Source of the DNA: Armillaria gallica
Taxonomy: Eukaryota > Basidiomycota > Agaricomycetes > Agaricales > Physalacriaceae
DNA length: 64,000 nt
Reading direction: 5' to 3'
Assembly (NCBI GenBank): GCA_037576215.1
Contig: JBANDB010000001.1
Location: 8,246,001-8,310,000, forward strand
The notes under the pieces are model-generated. The model searched no databases. It saw only the letters and a program-made list of their open reading frames with translations, and was not told where the DNA came from. Positions 10,441 through 22,297 of this stretch are shown here, in pieces; positions within the stretch are counted from its first letter, which is position 1, and the number at the start of each line of letters is the position of its first letter. The translations under genes and the position numbers were made by a program.

Positions 10441-12854
10441 GTGATTTCTTTTACCTCCTCAATCGTTGAGAGGCCTTCCTTCCGGTCCCAATAGGTATTT
10501 GCGCGTTGCAAAGACTCTGCTCGGGTTTTTGGCACGGTGGTAGGGCAGTCGTGTTTGAAGTGACCTTTCTTGCCACACCCAAAGCATACCGATGCTGCCC
10601 TAGCCTCATTGATATTCATCGGCTGTCCGCGCCCTCCATAGGTTGTTCCTGTAGCTGTCGTTGTTGTCGGCACAGGGGCCCTGGTTTGACCACCCTGTAC
10701 AGGCATGGTCATCTTCTGTGGTCAGGTTGGTGGCCCTGTCGTTCCTTCTGCCTGTTTGAGGTGCCAATTGAGATCGATTCGGAGCAGGCGAGCTTTCCAC
10801 GCTGGGTAGTCGGTTGGTACGTCCCCATCCGACAAGTATATGGTGTTTTTGCTCATCTGGTGGGTGGCCTTCTTGATCTGGTGAAGCATTACCTGGTTGT
10901 TGTTGCGTACCCCAGCGTGGTAGGCCAGTTCTTCGAAGAGCTGGAAGAACTTGTTGCCATCCTTGTGCTCCGACTGCTTTAGCTTTTCCCATTGTGCGTA
11001 TTTTATCTGTGAGTCAGCGTCCTTCCAGAACCTATCGTTGAGCTCTGCTTTGAAGCCCTCATAGGTCGGGTACTGCTGTTCGCCGTCTGTGGTCTTTTCT
11101 ATGACTTGCGTGCACAGCTGCCACCACCTTTCAGCATCTCCTGCGAGTCGAGAGACGCAAAAGACGACCTTATGCGGGTGCTGGTGGAAGTGCCGGTTAA
11201 AGACATCGAAGTGCAGTTCGCACTTTAGGAAAAAGCGAGCGATGTCGTCAGAGTCCCCAGAAAAGTCGTCGACTTCTTTCAAGATTTTTGGCTTGAAGTC
11301 ATTGTAGGGGGCCATTGCTCCAGCTTGTAGTTCCCAAGGTATAGGCGGGTCTGGCATTGCTGGAGGTGCTGGGAATTGTGGAAGCATTACCCGTACTGGG
11401 GGGGTGGGAGGTGGCTGTGCTGGTTGTCCACCTCCTCCACCGCCACCGCCAGCTCCATGACCGCCACTGGCGAATGGTTGATAGCCGGGTTGATATGTTC
11501 CTGGGGCCACTTGTCTGGTGGCATAGGCAAACGTATTAGTGACTCGGGGAGGTTCTACTGGGGGCTCATCTGGCATCGGTTCCTGAATCTCGATCTCCTG
11601 TGTGGCTTCTTCGTAAGGGGGAAATGTCTCCATTACGGCATCCAGGTGTATTTCGTTCCATAGGAGATGAGCATTTCGCTCCACCTTATACTGTAAGATC
11701 TCATCTGCTGGGAGATCGGCCTGTTTCCTAATAAAATAATCATTCCCGGCTGGGGATCTTCCCCAAACCAAGGAAAATGGTAATTCATAGGCGAAATAAT
11801 TGTAAATGTCAATATAATCTGCTCGCCTTAACAAGGCGGGGATAGGGACTGAAGGGTCATCGTCTGTTTCGTTATAGTAATTGATGGCATCAGTTAGCAT
11901 CATCATCACTGGGGTAGTAGGGCGAACGCTCGCACACCTGCTCGGAGGTCGACTCAGGGATCCCATCGACTGGTCGTCCCGGGAAGGGGGTAGGGGCGCA
12001 TGCTGGGGAACTAGCGACGGTGGTCGACTCACTGGACTCCTCTGGTGGGCGCGTGAGCTCGGGCGGTGGCTGCAGTTGCTCTCAGAATCACTGGGCGAGC
12101 TGTTCCCAAGCACTTGCTCGAGGGGGACGGAGCGGGGACCTTCAAGGCTGTGCTCGCCAACCACTGCGCCTGGGGTTTGAGGGGCCGGCGATGGGTTCAC
12201 TGACCTGTATAGGCTCGAGTGTCGACTCGCTGGCCTGGACAGGTTGGTCGGGCGAACGGGAGGGAGCAGGGAAGTAGGCGCTATAGGGGATGTCAAGGTT
12301 ATCCCAGAACTCCTGGGTGGTGAAGTGGGACTCCTACCCATCCAAGCACTGTTATTGGGGGTTGGGCTGTCGGGTCTGATGTTGTGGCCCATGTCGTGTC
12401 TCTGGTCACGGGTGGCGTGTCGGGGGTTCGAGCCGGGTGAGGGAGTTCGAGAGACGAACGTGGCATAGTAGGAAGCGGGATGCTCGGTGGTGATGTCAAT
12501 GCTAGACACATTCCTTCTGGGAGGGGTAGGAGGTTGGCCCTCTGGGATGTCGGGAGTAGTCTGCTTAGAAACGTCCTCCTCCGCCTCGTTGATTCCTGAC
12601 CCAGCGAGCTGGTGGATTGGGATCGGTCGCCGTGGTACGGGTGCGAAGAGTTGGGGTGGCTGCTGCTCGAGCGGGATGCCATTGTTATTATCTGTAATGA
12701 CTGAGGGGGTGGTGTGGTGCGCCTCTTCTTGTCGTCGTAGTTGTAGTTGTCTCGTCCTATAGCGGAACCTGACTGCAAGAATGAGGGCGAGGGAGATGAA
12801 GGTAGCGCTTGGTATTCCTAGTGCGATGGCTATGATACGAGCATCGTCTTCCAT
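10434..12854 (-). pseudogene. gag: gag with zinc knuckle, interrupted by one TGA
   Basis: The frame starts at ATG 12854, has TGA at 10722-10724 and continues in the same frame to TAG 10434-10436, about 806 codons. Residues 6-28 are a hydrophobic, membrane-segment-like stretch followed by RFRYRTR, unusual for a Gag. Then come about 400 residues rich in Pro and Ser, and a retrotransposon Gag core (FSGDSDDIARFFLKCELHF, RLAGDAERWW, FKAELNDRFW). Beyond the TGA is a CCHC zinc knuckle (CFGCGKKGHFKHDC). Gag forms the particle and the knuckle binds RNA. TGA followed by CCA probably replaces an original CGA. Confidence 0.88.
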
Positions 12855-12896
12855 AAGGGTTCTGGAGGGAGAATAAGTAAAAAGCTTTGAGCTAAT

Positions 12897-13375
12897 TGTA
12901 AGACCCGAACTTCAATCAAAGGTGAATAGATCGGCTGTATCGCGTTCGTACAGTCACCATCTAGCCCTTAGATGATTGATGCCCAAGACTCACTTTAGGA
13001 GCTCTTAGCAGAAGGAGTGTGTTTCGGTATGAATAAACTTTAGCTCAAAGCTAGGGAAATACAGGCTTTGAGTAAGCTACTTATATACTAAAGTGAGGGT
13101 CTGTAAATGGTGCTAAAAAGTGGCTACCATGTTAGAAAGTGAATAAGCCAAATACACGGTAGCCAAGAAATCCTACGTGTCATTACGTGTCGAGTACCCA
13201 GTGATGACTTTACCCCTTTCTCGAGTACACGTCGACCGAGTGTGACATGATAGCGATGTGAAGATTTATGAAGACCCTCCGAGGGTTGCGGGTCTAAAGA
13301 TAAGGAGTGAGTAAGCATCTTATCTAATCTTCCAGAGATAAGATAAGATGCCATGAAAACAAATAAATCGTAACA
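12897..13375 (-). repeat. 5' LTR of the chromovirus
   Basis: 479 bp, with a TATA-type core (TAGTATATAAGTAG in sense) at about 13077-13090. The sequence just after it in the sense direction (12870-12896) does not begin with the usual TGG of a tRNA primer-binding site, so the priming mechanism is unclear. Confidence 0.93.
13077..13090 (-). promoter_or_regulatory. LTR core promoter, TATA box
   Basis: Sense reading TAGTATATAAGTAG. Nearly the same core occurs in LTRs of four other families here: D2 (22931-22944), E1 (43486-43498), G (46646-46658) and B/C (GTAGTATAAAA). Confidence 0.6.
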
Positions 13376-13426
13376 TATGAGTTGCGCCGTTTTTACTAAC
13401 ACATATGTATCGGCAAGTGAATTAAC

Positions 13427-14533
13427 CGGGCACATAGAATTCTGCGTTTGCGTGCGTGCGTTTGCGTTTTCACGCATGCATTTGTCACATCTGCATGAGC
13501 GTGACATGGATGCGTTTGTTGGGCGTCTTGTTCATTTGGGCCTACAAACACCTGTAACATGGTTTCATTAGCTACACTGTAAGTAGGACTTACTGGCTAT
13601 CCTATTTATATGCTGCATGATATCGATACTGGCCGTAATTGACTTTCTTCATAATGGTAGAGTCTCTGTACACTTGAATTCATCAGTCTTCGAGCTGGAA
13701 TTTTAAATGCAGGGACACTTGGAGGTTCTCCGAAGTATTAGATGCCATGAAGCATGATATCCTTCAGTGAAGACTATGGTACCATTACCATTCTGTCGAG
13801 GAACAAGCTGAAGAAAATGAGCCAAATACTGGCTCCAAAACAATGGCTTGACCGCAACTTGGCTATTCATAGCTTGAATTTATCATGAAAATTAAAAAAC
13901 TACCTAAAGGGAGTGACTAGAAGCAAAAACGGGTGGGAAAAACTGAAGAGATCATAAGTCAACTAGTTCAACTCGGACTTGAACACATGAAACGCACCGA
14001 ACGCAGATTTGTCACACTGCTGTCACACACTTGCGTTTAATCTCAAATGGATGCGTTTCGAAAAGGAACGCGTGTGTGCACTATTCCAACGCTTGCGTTC
14101 AATGTTTGGACACATGCGTGAATTATTTCTGAGATGCGTGAGTCTTTATGTTAATTTTAGAGGTGTCTGATTTACTCAAGGTCGAGAAAAGCGAAGGGAT
14201 CACAAGTACTTTGGCATAAAACGGTACTATAGTCCTTGTGAGACTAGGCCTGACTAACATGCATGCATTTATAGCATTTATAGACGATTCTCCTTCATTC
14301 TTAAGTCATAGTAAATCACGGAGATCTTTCCAGGAAACTTAGAAAAGTAAGTCAATTTTCAACAGAAAGCATAATTAATGAGTATCGTTGAAATGACACT
14401 GGCTATAAGGATACTGTACATCTAAACACATTGATGGGCCCACAAACATATTCAAGTTGAACTCACACAAATGCAGACAAATGCAGTTGAACGCACGCAT
14501 GCAGATGCCGAATGCAGAATTCTCTTGGCCCAC
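13427..14533. mobile_element. 1.1-kb inverted-repeat element rich in TGCGTTT
   Basis: The left edge (GGGCACATAGAATTCTGCG, 13430-13448) and the reverse complement of the right edge (GGGCCAAGAGAATTCTGC) match. The inner ~130 bp are loosely inverted copies with repeated TGCGTT/TGCATT words and a shared GTTTGTGGG/GTTTGTTGGG block. No coding frame. It looks like a non-autonomous DNA element (MITE-like). No target duplication was confirmed. Confidence 0.5.
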
Positions 14534-14569
14534 AAACAACCCAGCTCCAATGCATAGCAATCACCTTTT

Positions 14570-15603
14570 TCACCTTTGTATCCTTGAAGATATGGATACT
14601 ATCCTTCAGCATCCAGAGTATAGTTGATACGAACCACCCCAGTTCATATGCCCTAAGAAATTGTCAATACCATGAAAACACAGATAAAAACTGCACAAAC
14701 CTGATAGGGATCATAACAATGTTGAATCAGCCAAAGTTATCCCCAATCTCCTATAATGCAGGACATACTGGCCTCTCCTCCTCGACCTTCTCATCCTTTA
14801 CCAATGGGTAGCCTATACCACCAGTGACATGCCTTCTTTCCCTCTCTGTAAGCATCCCAGCTCACCCAGAGAGTCTTCCTTCCCCTGGTCAATGCCCCTC
14901 GACTGGTCCAATGCTGCATTGGGGCATGGGGCCTGAGGGACATTCCGCATATCTTCAATGCCAGTCAAGTCTATGTGCATGTCCCCTGAATATCCCTATG
15001 GAACAGAAAGGACCTTTGTTTCCAAGTGGAGCAACTATACGAGGAGTTTGAAGAGTGTGCATATAGTGTGTGTCTAGGCAAGGAAAGATGAGCGGGTGAC
15101 TGAGCTGAGGAGGAGGACACATACTAGTGATAATGGTTATTCTAGCAACAGCATTGGCCATGGCCAAGTTAAATAATGAGCTGCTCACCAAAAAGACCTA
15201 TATCTTCAATCTTGTATGGCATCCCCATGAACCTTCTTGGTTCAACTGACTAGGTGAATGTGGGTGCCATCGTGACTTTGGGTATCGCAGGTTGGCTGTG
15301 ACTGAGTAACATGAACTAGGATCCAATATTCAGAAAAGTAAAAAATCCAAGTACATGCACCATACTCATCTCATTGACCTTCCTGCTCATCCTCCAGCTT
15401 GACCATAGATTCTGGAACCACACAGGCTTGTTGGGTGTATGGAAAGTGCTGGCCTGACTTGCAGAGAGGTGTATGCCCTGCTCGTGAGTGATTGCCTCAT
15501 CGTCGCAGACTGGCAGTGGGAAAAGAGCAGTCCTTCCTAATTGAGCTCTGCCAACCTTGTGGTGATCCAATATGCGCTGCATGTCAGGCTTTCGAGAGGG
15601 CAC
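14570..15603 (-). pseudogene. Decayed duplicate of the NAPE-PLD-like gene
   Basis: It matches the intact gene at 1044-2520 in the same order. KPVWFQNLWSSWR at about 15390-15430 corresponds to [14 protein letters not shown]. The end of exon 2 lies at about 15195-15240, the micro-exon at 15125-15141, exon 4 at about 14755-15100 and exon 5 at 14575-14640. The block coding for [11 protein letters not shown] is missing, the last exon was not found, and frames are broken. In the micro-exon HNHYD has become NNHYH, removing metal ligands. Introns are retained with GT/AG ends, so this arose by DNA duplication and not through a cDNA. Many differences are CpG to TpG/CpA. Confidence 0.85.
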
Positions 15604-16139
15604 CCTTAGGAATGGATCCTGCCTCTACAGGACACTATTTATTACTTCATCTTCATATTATTGTGAGAGTTGAGCTCCATTGATTGCATAATCTACATTC
15701 AGAAATGTAACTTTTGCCTCCCATCCCTTCTCAAGGGGGTACTGGGATGTCGGCCCAGAACACTGGGCAGGGAGGGAGGGTCATGTGCCAGTCACAAAAA
15801 AGTTTATCCGACCCCCAAAATTTTCATATTGTTACAGCTATTTCCACACTATTTCTGAAGTTTGAAACCTGTCTTTGATCTTCTTTTGCCTTATCTCTGG
15901 TGTATTTTCAATGGTACTTGCTAATCTAATCATAATATGCAATATGATTCCATTTTGGGAACACTACCACACAAGGCGGCAGTAGCTGGATTTGGGCTAG
16001 ATTAGAAATCTTACAATCATCCTCTCAATGAATGGACTACCCCAAGGTATGTTCTATAACATGACTATAGTATAGTGGCTGATACATTATGCAGCTACAT
16101 GTACACAGTGTTCCTGACCTCGCATCACCTATCGTGCTT

Positions 16140-17542
16140 ATTGATGAGTGTAATATTTGGTGCCTGCAATGTCAATGACCCTTCGGGATTGGTCCTGCGA
16201 GTTTAGCTGGTGCACTCAAGAATCTGCACAACAACCATCTTGGGACTAAAGCATGTAGAGACAACATGCAGATATCTGGGCAAGACTGGAATCCTATGAA
16301 GCAGAAGGGAATATTAGCATTTTTCAGTAAAGGGAAGTCAGAGGCCATACCAACAACAACATCTGCACCTACTATTGTACCATCTCACAGTGGTACGTCA
16401 TCCCAAATGTTGCCAATCTCCATTTCCATGCATGCCAATCAGGATTCTACTACACCACCTTCTGAGTTGCTGCCGCCTGCCTCTATTTCCAAGACCAATG
16501 AACCCATTGATATCCTAGAATCAAGTATCATGCTTCTTTCAAAGGACTTCCCAGTCGCAGCTCCCAGCAATATACTTGCAGCATTTTCCGGAGATCCTGC
16601 TCTCTATGATGATCCTACCATTGCATCAGCAGAGCTGTGGGAGGAGATTTTGAACTGGAAGATGCATATTTTCCTTGGGAAATCAGACTTTGAGCTTGTG
16701 CCTCTTGTTTGTATGGGAGAGAATGGGATAAGCGGGTTCTGTTGCTTTGTCTGCTACTTTGTTGGACAGCGCAGCATTGATCCTATGCTGTTTGATTCTT
16801 GAGTTTGAGGCTTCACAGCAGCTATTCAGTCAATGTGAGTTTATCAATGGCTTGTAAAGGTGCTCATAACTCACTACCAAGACAGTCTTGCTAAAGATAA
16901 ACCTTCAAGCCTTGTTAGCATTGACAAGTCTGAAAAACAGGCCGCACAGCTCCAGTCACCTAATGATGATGCTACAGCATCTTCTTCAAGCTCCCAGAAG
17001 CTTCCAGCACCTACAAATGAGATTATCAACATTGATGCCCTTATGCAACCCTTTATACAAGCTACAACAATATCAGTATCTTCTCGACACTGTCAAGGAT
17101 ACCAGCCTACCTTTCCTGATGGCAAATCATCTCATATGTTGTATCCATTTGCACTCCATCATGAACTCTCACTTCCCTAGGACTATGAGACCTCTAATGG
17201 TGTCCTGCAACTTCATGCAAGAACCAGACAGCTTCAGCTTGATGATAGCAATGAAGTCAAAAGGTGTATGGCCTGTACAATGCTGGGACAGGATCCTATC
17301 ATGAAAGGGATAGAGAAGTGCGCAACTGAAGGAATCCATGAGAATACAGTACTCACTTACTATGGCTTCGGAGGACTCACAGAGATTGTACACTGGAAGA
17401 ATTGGCAGATCAACAATATGAGTTTGAGACATTTAACAATGGAGAAAATGTTGCTGACTCATGCGAGGGCTTTAGATGATTATAAGCAGCTTATCTGGCA
17501 GATAGGGCATCGAATTTTACAAACATAGAAAAGCTGATACAG
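16140..17542 (+). pseudogene. PHD-finger transposase-like gene, part 1 (N-terminal)
   Basis: It begins with a zinc-binding-like motif, C-x3-C-x2-C (about 16150-16170) followed by LHNNHLGTKAC, as in many transposase DNA-binding fingers. A Ser/Thr/Pro-rich linker (16266-16800) follows, then conserved-looking stretches such as CTMLGQDPIMKGIEKCATEGIHE and LMEKMLLTHARALDDYKQLIWQI. The frame then reads NIEKLI up to the D1 insertion and resumes as RVTLRHGRGIKGILDL at 19131 if D1 and one ACGG copy are removed. An in-frame TGA sits in the zinc motif, and a 1-nt shift lies near 17500. I recognise this as a protein family common in Agaricomycete genomes; its biochemical role is not established to my knowledge. 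Confidence 0.7.
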
Positions 17543-19130
17543 TGATGTGCTCGGTAACGGGCAGCATGCAAATGCAACAAGTGTCTAGATTATCAATCTA
17601 GATACTGAATCACACACACACACACACACAATCACTAATGTTTAAGTTCGAGGGTGAGTATGGTAGAAGCACTCATGGTGTACTTAAATATCAATAATCA
17701 ATTGGGTTTGTTTCAAAACAACTTTGATTCAAATCTAGAAGTGTTTACACAAGATACACTAATCACGATAGCAAGGTATATGGACGTGGGGGTTTGTAAG
17801 GTATAATTTGAGTGGCTTAGACTTGAAACAACTTTGTCTTGGAGAGCTGGTAAGGCTTTAACTAGACAAGCTTTAACAATTGAACAATCAAAGACCTAGA
17901 GGTCTACAAAGAGTGTAATTGCTCTGGAGTACATGGACTCGATTACAACACAAGCACACACACTTGCAACAAAGAACCAAAGTTTTACAAAGAGTACACT
18001 GACTCGTTAACTATTCAAACTTAAAGCATTCTAGGGCTTATTTCACTTCAACTAGGCAACATCTTCGGTCTGTGGTTGACTTAGCACATCTAGATTACTT
18101 TAGTCAGTGAGGGAGCAAGAGGCCTTTGTATGTGGAGCAGTTCAATTAACTAGCGAGGTGCAAACACGGGGACGACTCTTCTTCCTACTTAATTCTTCTA
18201 GATTACTTATAGCTGCCCTTTTGGGGTTGACTTGGTAAACTTAATTCACTTCAGTTGAGGATATGCAATTAAAACCAGTGATTGATTAGGTAGCTATAAG
18301 GCTACTAGCACAAACATGGGGGAATGCTTTCCTGCTGTTATGTGTCTAGTCGCTGCTAATTTATATGATTTCTAGTCTAGGTATAGGAGCTTGTATCTAA
18401 AAGTAATTATGGTACAAGCTCTTGGTATCAATACAAATAATGAGTAATTAATTTACAAGGATTGCGCCATTCCAAGGTTTCTATTCAGTTGGACAGAATG
18501 ACTAGCGGTCATTCTATTGCCGAGGAGTGTCATATTGGTCCATAGGAACTCCTTGCTTCTCCTTCATGCCTTGCCACATGGATTCCTATTCAATACTATG
18601 AATTGCGCAGTATTTTGAGGATGTAACCACTGATCGTGATTGATCATTGGACTGAGATTGTATTTGCTTCAATCACTGTGCAATATTTAGCTATCGCTGT
18701 GCCAAGCATTGGTTATTCAGTTATTCTAAGTTTATTTGTGTTCTAGACTAAGTTCATTTCACATTGTGAACCATTGTGGACTTAGCAATTCTCTTCTTAG
18801 GTTCATTCAGGTCATCGAGATGATGAGTAATCTAGTCCTTCTGTGTTCTGCTTTATTGTTTGTAACTCATCTTGATGTGTCCCTTGGTTCCGACTGTAAA
18901 TAGTCTTGTTTTGGGCAGGGAATAGCATTCAGTGTTAAAGGCTTGTAGAGTTGACTCATCTAGATATCGCTTCTAAGTCCATTCTTATACTGTATTGCTC
19001 ACTATCTTATGTAGTATTCTAGCTATCAGTGTAAAGCCTTCACTATAGCTCTCTGTACTGCTTGTAGACTGTGTTATTTGATATAAAATTGCAAAATCTA
19101 CAGGTAGCCTGATACCAAGTGTATCAATGG
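17539..19130 (-). mobile_element. Solo LTR D1
   Basis: The LTR is 17543-19126 (1584 bp), starting TGATGTGCTCGG and ending GTATCA, with flanks ACAG (17539-17542) and ATGG (19127-19130). Both derive from ACGG by one CpG transition each. The family is shared with D2. The TATA-type core in D2 is on the minus strand, so the sense strand is taken as minus. No internal genes remain. Confidence 0.8.
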
Positions 19131-20603
19131 GTCACCTTGAGACATGGCAGAGGGATAAAGGGAATACTGGACTTGTATGAGGCAGCTGCATGGGGTGTAT
19201 ATCACTCAAAATCATTCACAAAGGAAGAAGAAATGCTTGCAATTCTGTTCTGGAGATTATGTCGTATATGGCTGGCAGAAATTGCTCACTGTGCACTTGG
19301 TCTACCTGGCATGACCACCATTTGAGGGTGTTCAACTGTCCCCCTCATCATCCCTTCCTATGGTTGACCTTCTCTCACTGAAATCAACAAGAATATTGCT
19401 GCTTGTTTTGAGGGCATCCTTTCAATCCTTCAATCTCTTCCTGCAGGAGTAGTGCAGGTTATCTTGATGTTCGATGAAATAGCAATCGAGAAGTGCCTGA
19501 GATGGGACCATTCAATGAATATCATCATGGGGCCATGCCAGGAGCACTCACATAATGTTGATCTTGAGTTTAAGACCAGTGATGTGATGGATAAAGTGTT
19601 CAAGGCCATTGATGATGATGAGATCCATTATGCATCTGAGGTAATAATTTTCCCACAGTCACTTCCCTTTGTGCAAATGCTGATTTACGATTATATAGGC
19701 CACTGTCAGTGCACTATCAACTCTGAGTAATGATAAAAGGCTCTATACAGCTCACCCAATCCTCATTTCAGAAACCTGCAAGAAGGAAAATGCCCTGGAG
19801 CATTCTTATATCCTCAAAACTGTCCTGACTGCCATTAATCATCAGCAGACAATTACTATGCTTCATACAGTCTCTATTGCCTCTGATGGTGAGACAAAGC
19901 ATGGTGGGGCTTTAGTGCTTCTTACATGCAAAAAGGAGCTAGCCCCTGATTCTCCCATCTATACATACCTCTCCCCACATGTATTACATTTTATGAATTT
20001 CCTTGTGGGAGACAATGACCTCATGGCTGACAAGGACTATTGACATGTTTTTAAATGGCTTCGGAATCTTTTCATCAGGCCCAACAGTGTCACCATTCTC
20101 GATGTCCATATCACACCAACAATGATTCAATCACATCTTTGATCTGAAGGCCATTCAGAAGCTCATAAAAGCAAGTTGTTCAAGCTGAATGACAAACAGG
20201 ATGTTTGGCTCACATACAAGCTTCTCAAGGATATGTGGAGTCTCCCTGAGACATCAAGTGAGAAGCCCAGCTTTGCTTGTGCATGGAATGCCATCCAAAT
20301 ATTGGGGAGATTATGCAAATATGTCCTCTTCCCATACATCTGCATGGACTTGAGCCTCTCTGAGCAGCTCCATTATCTCAGTGCTGCAGTGCACCTCAAT
20401 CTCATCCTTTTCTGATCATCACAGAAGGACTTTTTTCCTACTCTGCTGTTTGATGATATCATGATCACCATCAAGAACATGTATTTCTGTGTTGCCCGAG
20501 CTAAGGTGGATACACCAGATGATCAGTTTTACATCATATTACTCAGTACAGATGGTCTTGAGAAGCTATTTGGCATCCTGTGAACCATGGTGGGTAATGA
20601 CAT
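19127..20603 (+). pseudogene. PHD-finger transposase-like gene, part 2 (catalytic core)
   Basis: Reading continues from part 1: RHGRGIKGILDLYEAAAWG, then ILMFDEIAIEKCLRWD (Asp codon 19473-19475), EHSHNVDLEF, a short intron at about 19640-19698, SIASDGETKHGGALV (Asp codon 19885-19887), VGDNDLMADKDY-stop-HVFKWLRN, IKNMYFCVARAKVDTP, LSTDGLEKLFGIL-stop-TMVGND. The FDE-I-K block, a later SDGE and a K-D-x2-H-x2-K-x-L-R-N block resemble the RNase H-fold core of P-element/THAP9 transposases, where Asp residues bind catalytic metal. That match is my inference from motif order. All premature stops I noted here are TGA, several standing for Arg. The gene is cut at GND by insertion B1 and resumes with TNVDILQL at 37800. 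Confidence 0.72.
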
Positions 20604-22297
20604 TGATGAGCCTCCAGGCTCTGTATGCTCAGAATTCACAGATTTATCCTACTAATTAATGCTACCATCCCTTCAATGGCCTTTCAGTAAACCAATGATT
20701 GCACACATGGCAATACCACTTTCATCCTATGGCAACCACTCCTCATGTGCTTGGTTATCCATCCCATCTTGTTACACATTATAATTGCCATATTTCATCA
20801 CAGCAAGGCACCATTGATTGAACATCATCCTAATATGGAATCATAGCATCACTCAGAAGCACCTAGTTGATGTGCCCATTGATCACTTAATGAAATGACA
20901 TGATTAATGCAAGTACCCTCCCAGCTACAGCAATTACAGCTACAGCAACTACAGACCATGTTTACTAAGGCTGTTACTCTGCCAAGGCCTTGAGAAAACA
21001 TTGCCCCATGCATACTCTTCAGCACAACCACTGCAGCCTGATAATCCACAGCTAAACAGCACCTACTGATCCATTTGTTGCTCAGTAAAACCATATGGTT
21101 GCCATCCATACATGGCAACATTGAAGAGTTGGTGTTACTTTAGAAGACAAAGGACCATATGTTCCCTACAAAGCCAAGGCCTTCCTGTCTTGCTAAGTCT
21201 CTCATATTTACACTATTTATAAATTTGTACTTGTAGTATAAAAGCTAGCTAGAAAACATTGTTTAGGGTTAGTTCATCTCCAGTTGACCACAGTCTATGT
21301 CAATTATCATCACACACTAGTCTATCACTTGTAACCCACATTTATTACCATTCTATGGCAATATACTGTTTACCCCAGCATATTCTTGATTGCACATCAA
21401 CTCGTTAACTCACCAGAGTTATTCCACAGTTTTTAACTGTGAAGGGTTCTTTGACACTCACTCTTCGCTCTTAACACTATTGGTACATGCTCATATTGTG
21501 CCAATATGTGATCACCGCACCATTCTTTGCCCATGTTATCTTTTATAGGCCGTCATTGTTTCACTTTCACACCATTGGAGTTTTCATGTTTTCTCTTTCG
21601 CTATCGTTATTGTCACCCACTTGGGTAGTCTCTGAGTAGACTTAGGATTAGTATAGGACCAGTTTCAGCAAGTTTTTGTATAGTATCAGCCTCTCGAGTG
21701 GACTTGAACATTAGTTTTGACATAGGATAGGATCGTTTCAGTACCAGACCAGTTTCGACATCGACTTTAGCATCATCACACTGTATAGGACCAGTATCAC
21801 TGCCAGTTTTTGTAGTTCCATGTTTTCCCTTGCCATTCCACCCTCAGCACCTCATTCCACATTTTCTCTTGCCTCCACCAGTTGCCATTCCACATTTTCT
21901 CATCACATCACTCGCTTCTAGACTATTGCCGACCATTTAGTCTATCTTCCATCGTTCACCCTGCTAGGATTGCCATCCAGCAATGTTTTCTAGTCTCATC
22001 ACATGTTTTCTCATATGGATTCATGGTATTCATGTTGATGAGTCTAGACTTCCATGGCAACAGCAACACCAACTTGGAATGAGATTGGGTAATTAATGTA
22101 GTAGCACAGCAATCAAGGTGATTGTGTGTGCGAGTGGGTTTGGAGCACCTCTGTGCAGTAAATCAATTCCTCTATATGCAAGTATACACTGCAACTTTAA
22201 GTCTGCGAAGTAGTAGTGCTTGGTAGTCAAGTACTAGATGCTATGGCTTTAAGCTGGTAGGGTTCTCTTTAAAAGAGAGGGAACAGGAGCAGGTATG

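Larger units (their letters stand above)
4571..13380 (-). mobile_element. Ty3/Gypsy chromovirus with both LTRs and TATGA duplication
   Basis: The element proper is 4576-13375 (8800 bp), flanked by TATGA at 4571-4575 and 13376-13380. It is transcribed on the minus strand: 5' LTR on the right, gag then pol leftward, polypurine tract, 3' LTR. The two 479-bp LTRs differ at seven positions, so insertion is fairly recent. Gene order gag-protease-RT-RNase H-integrase-chromodomain is that of chromoviruses. It is now non-autonomous because of four TGA codons in gag-pol. Confidence 0.95.
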
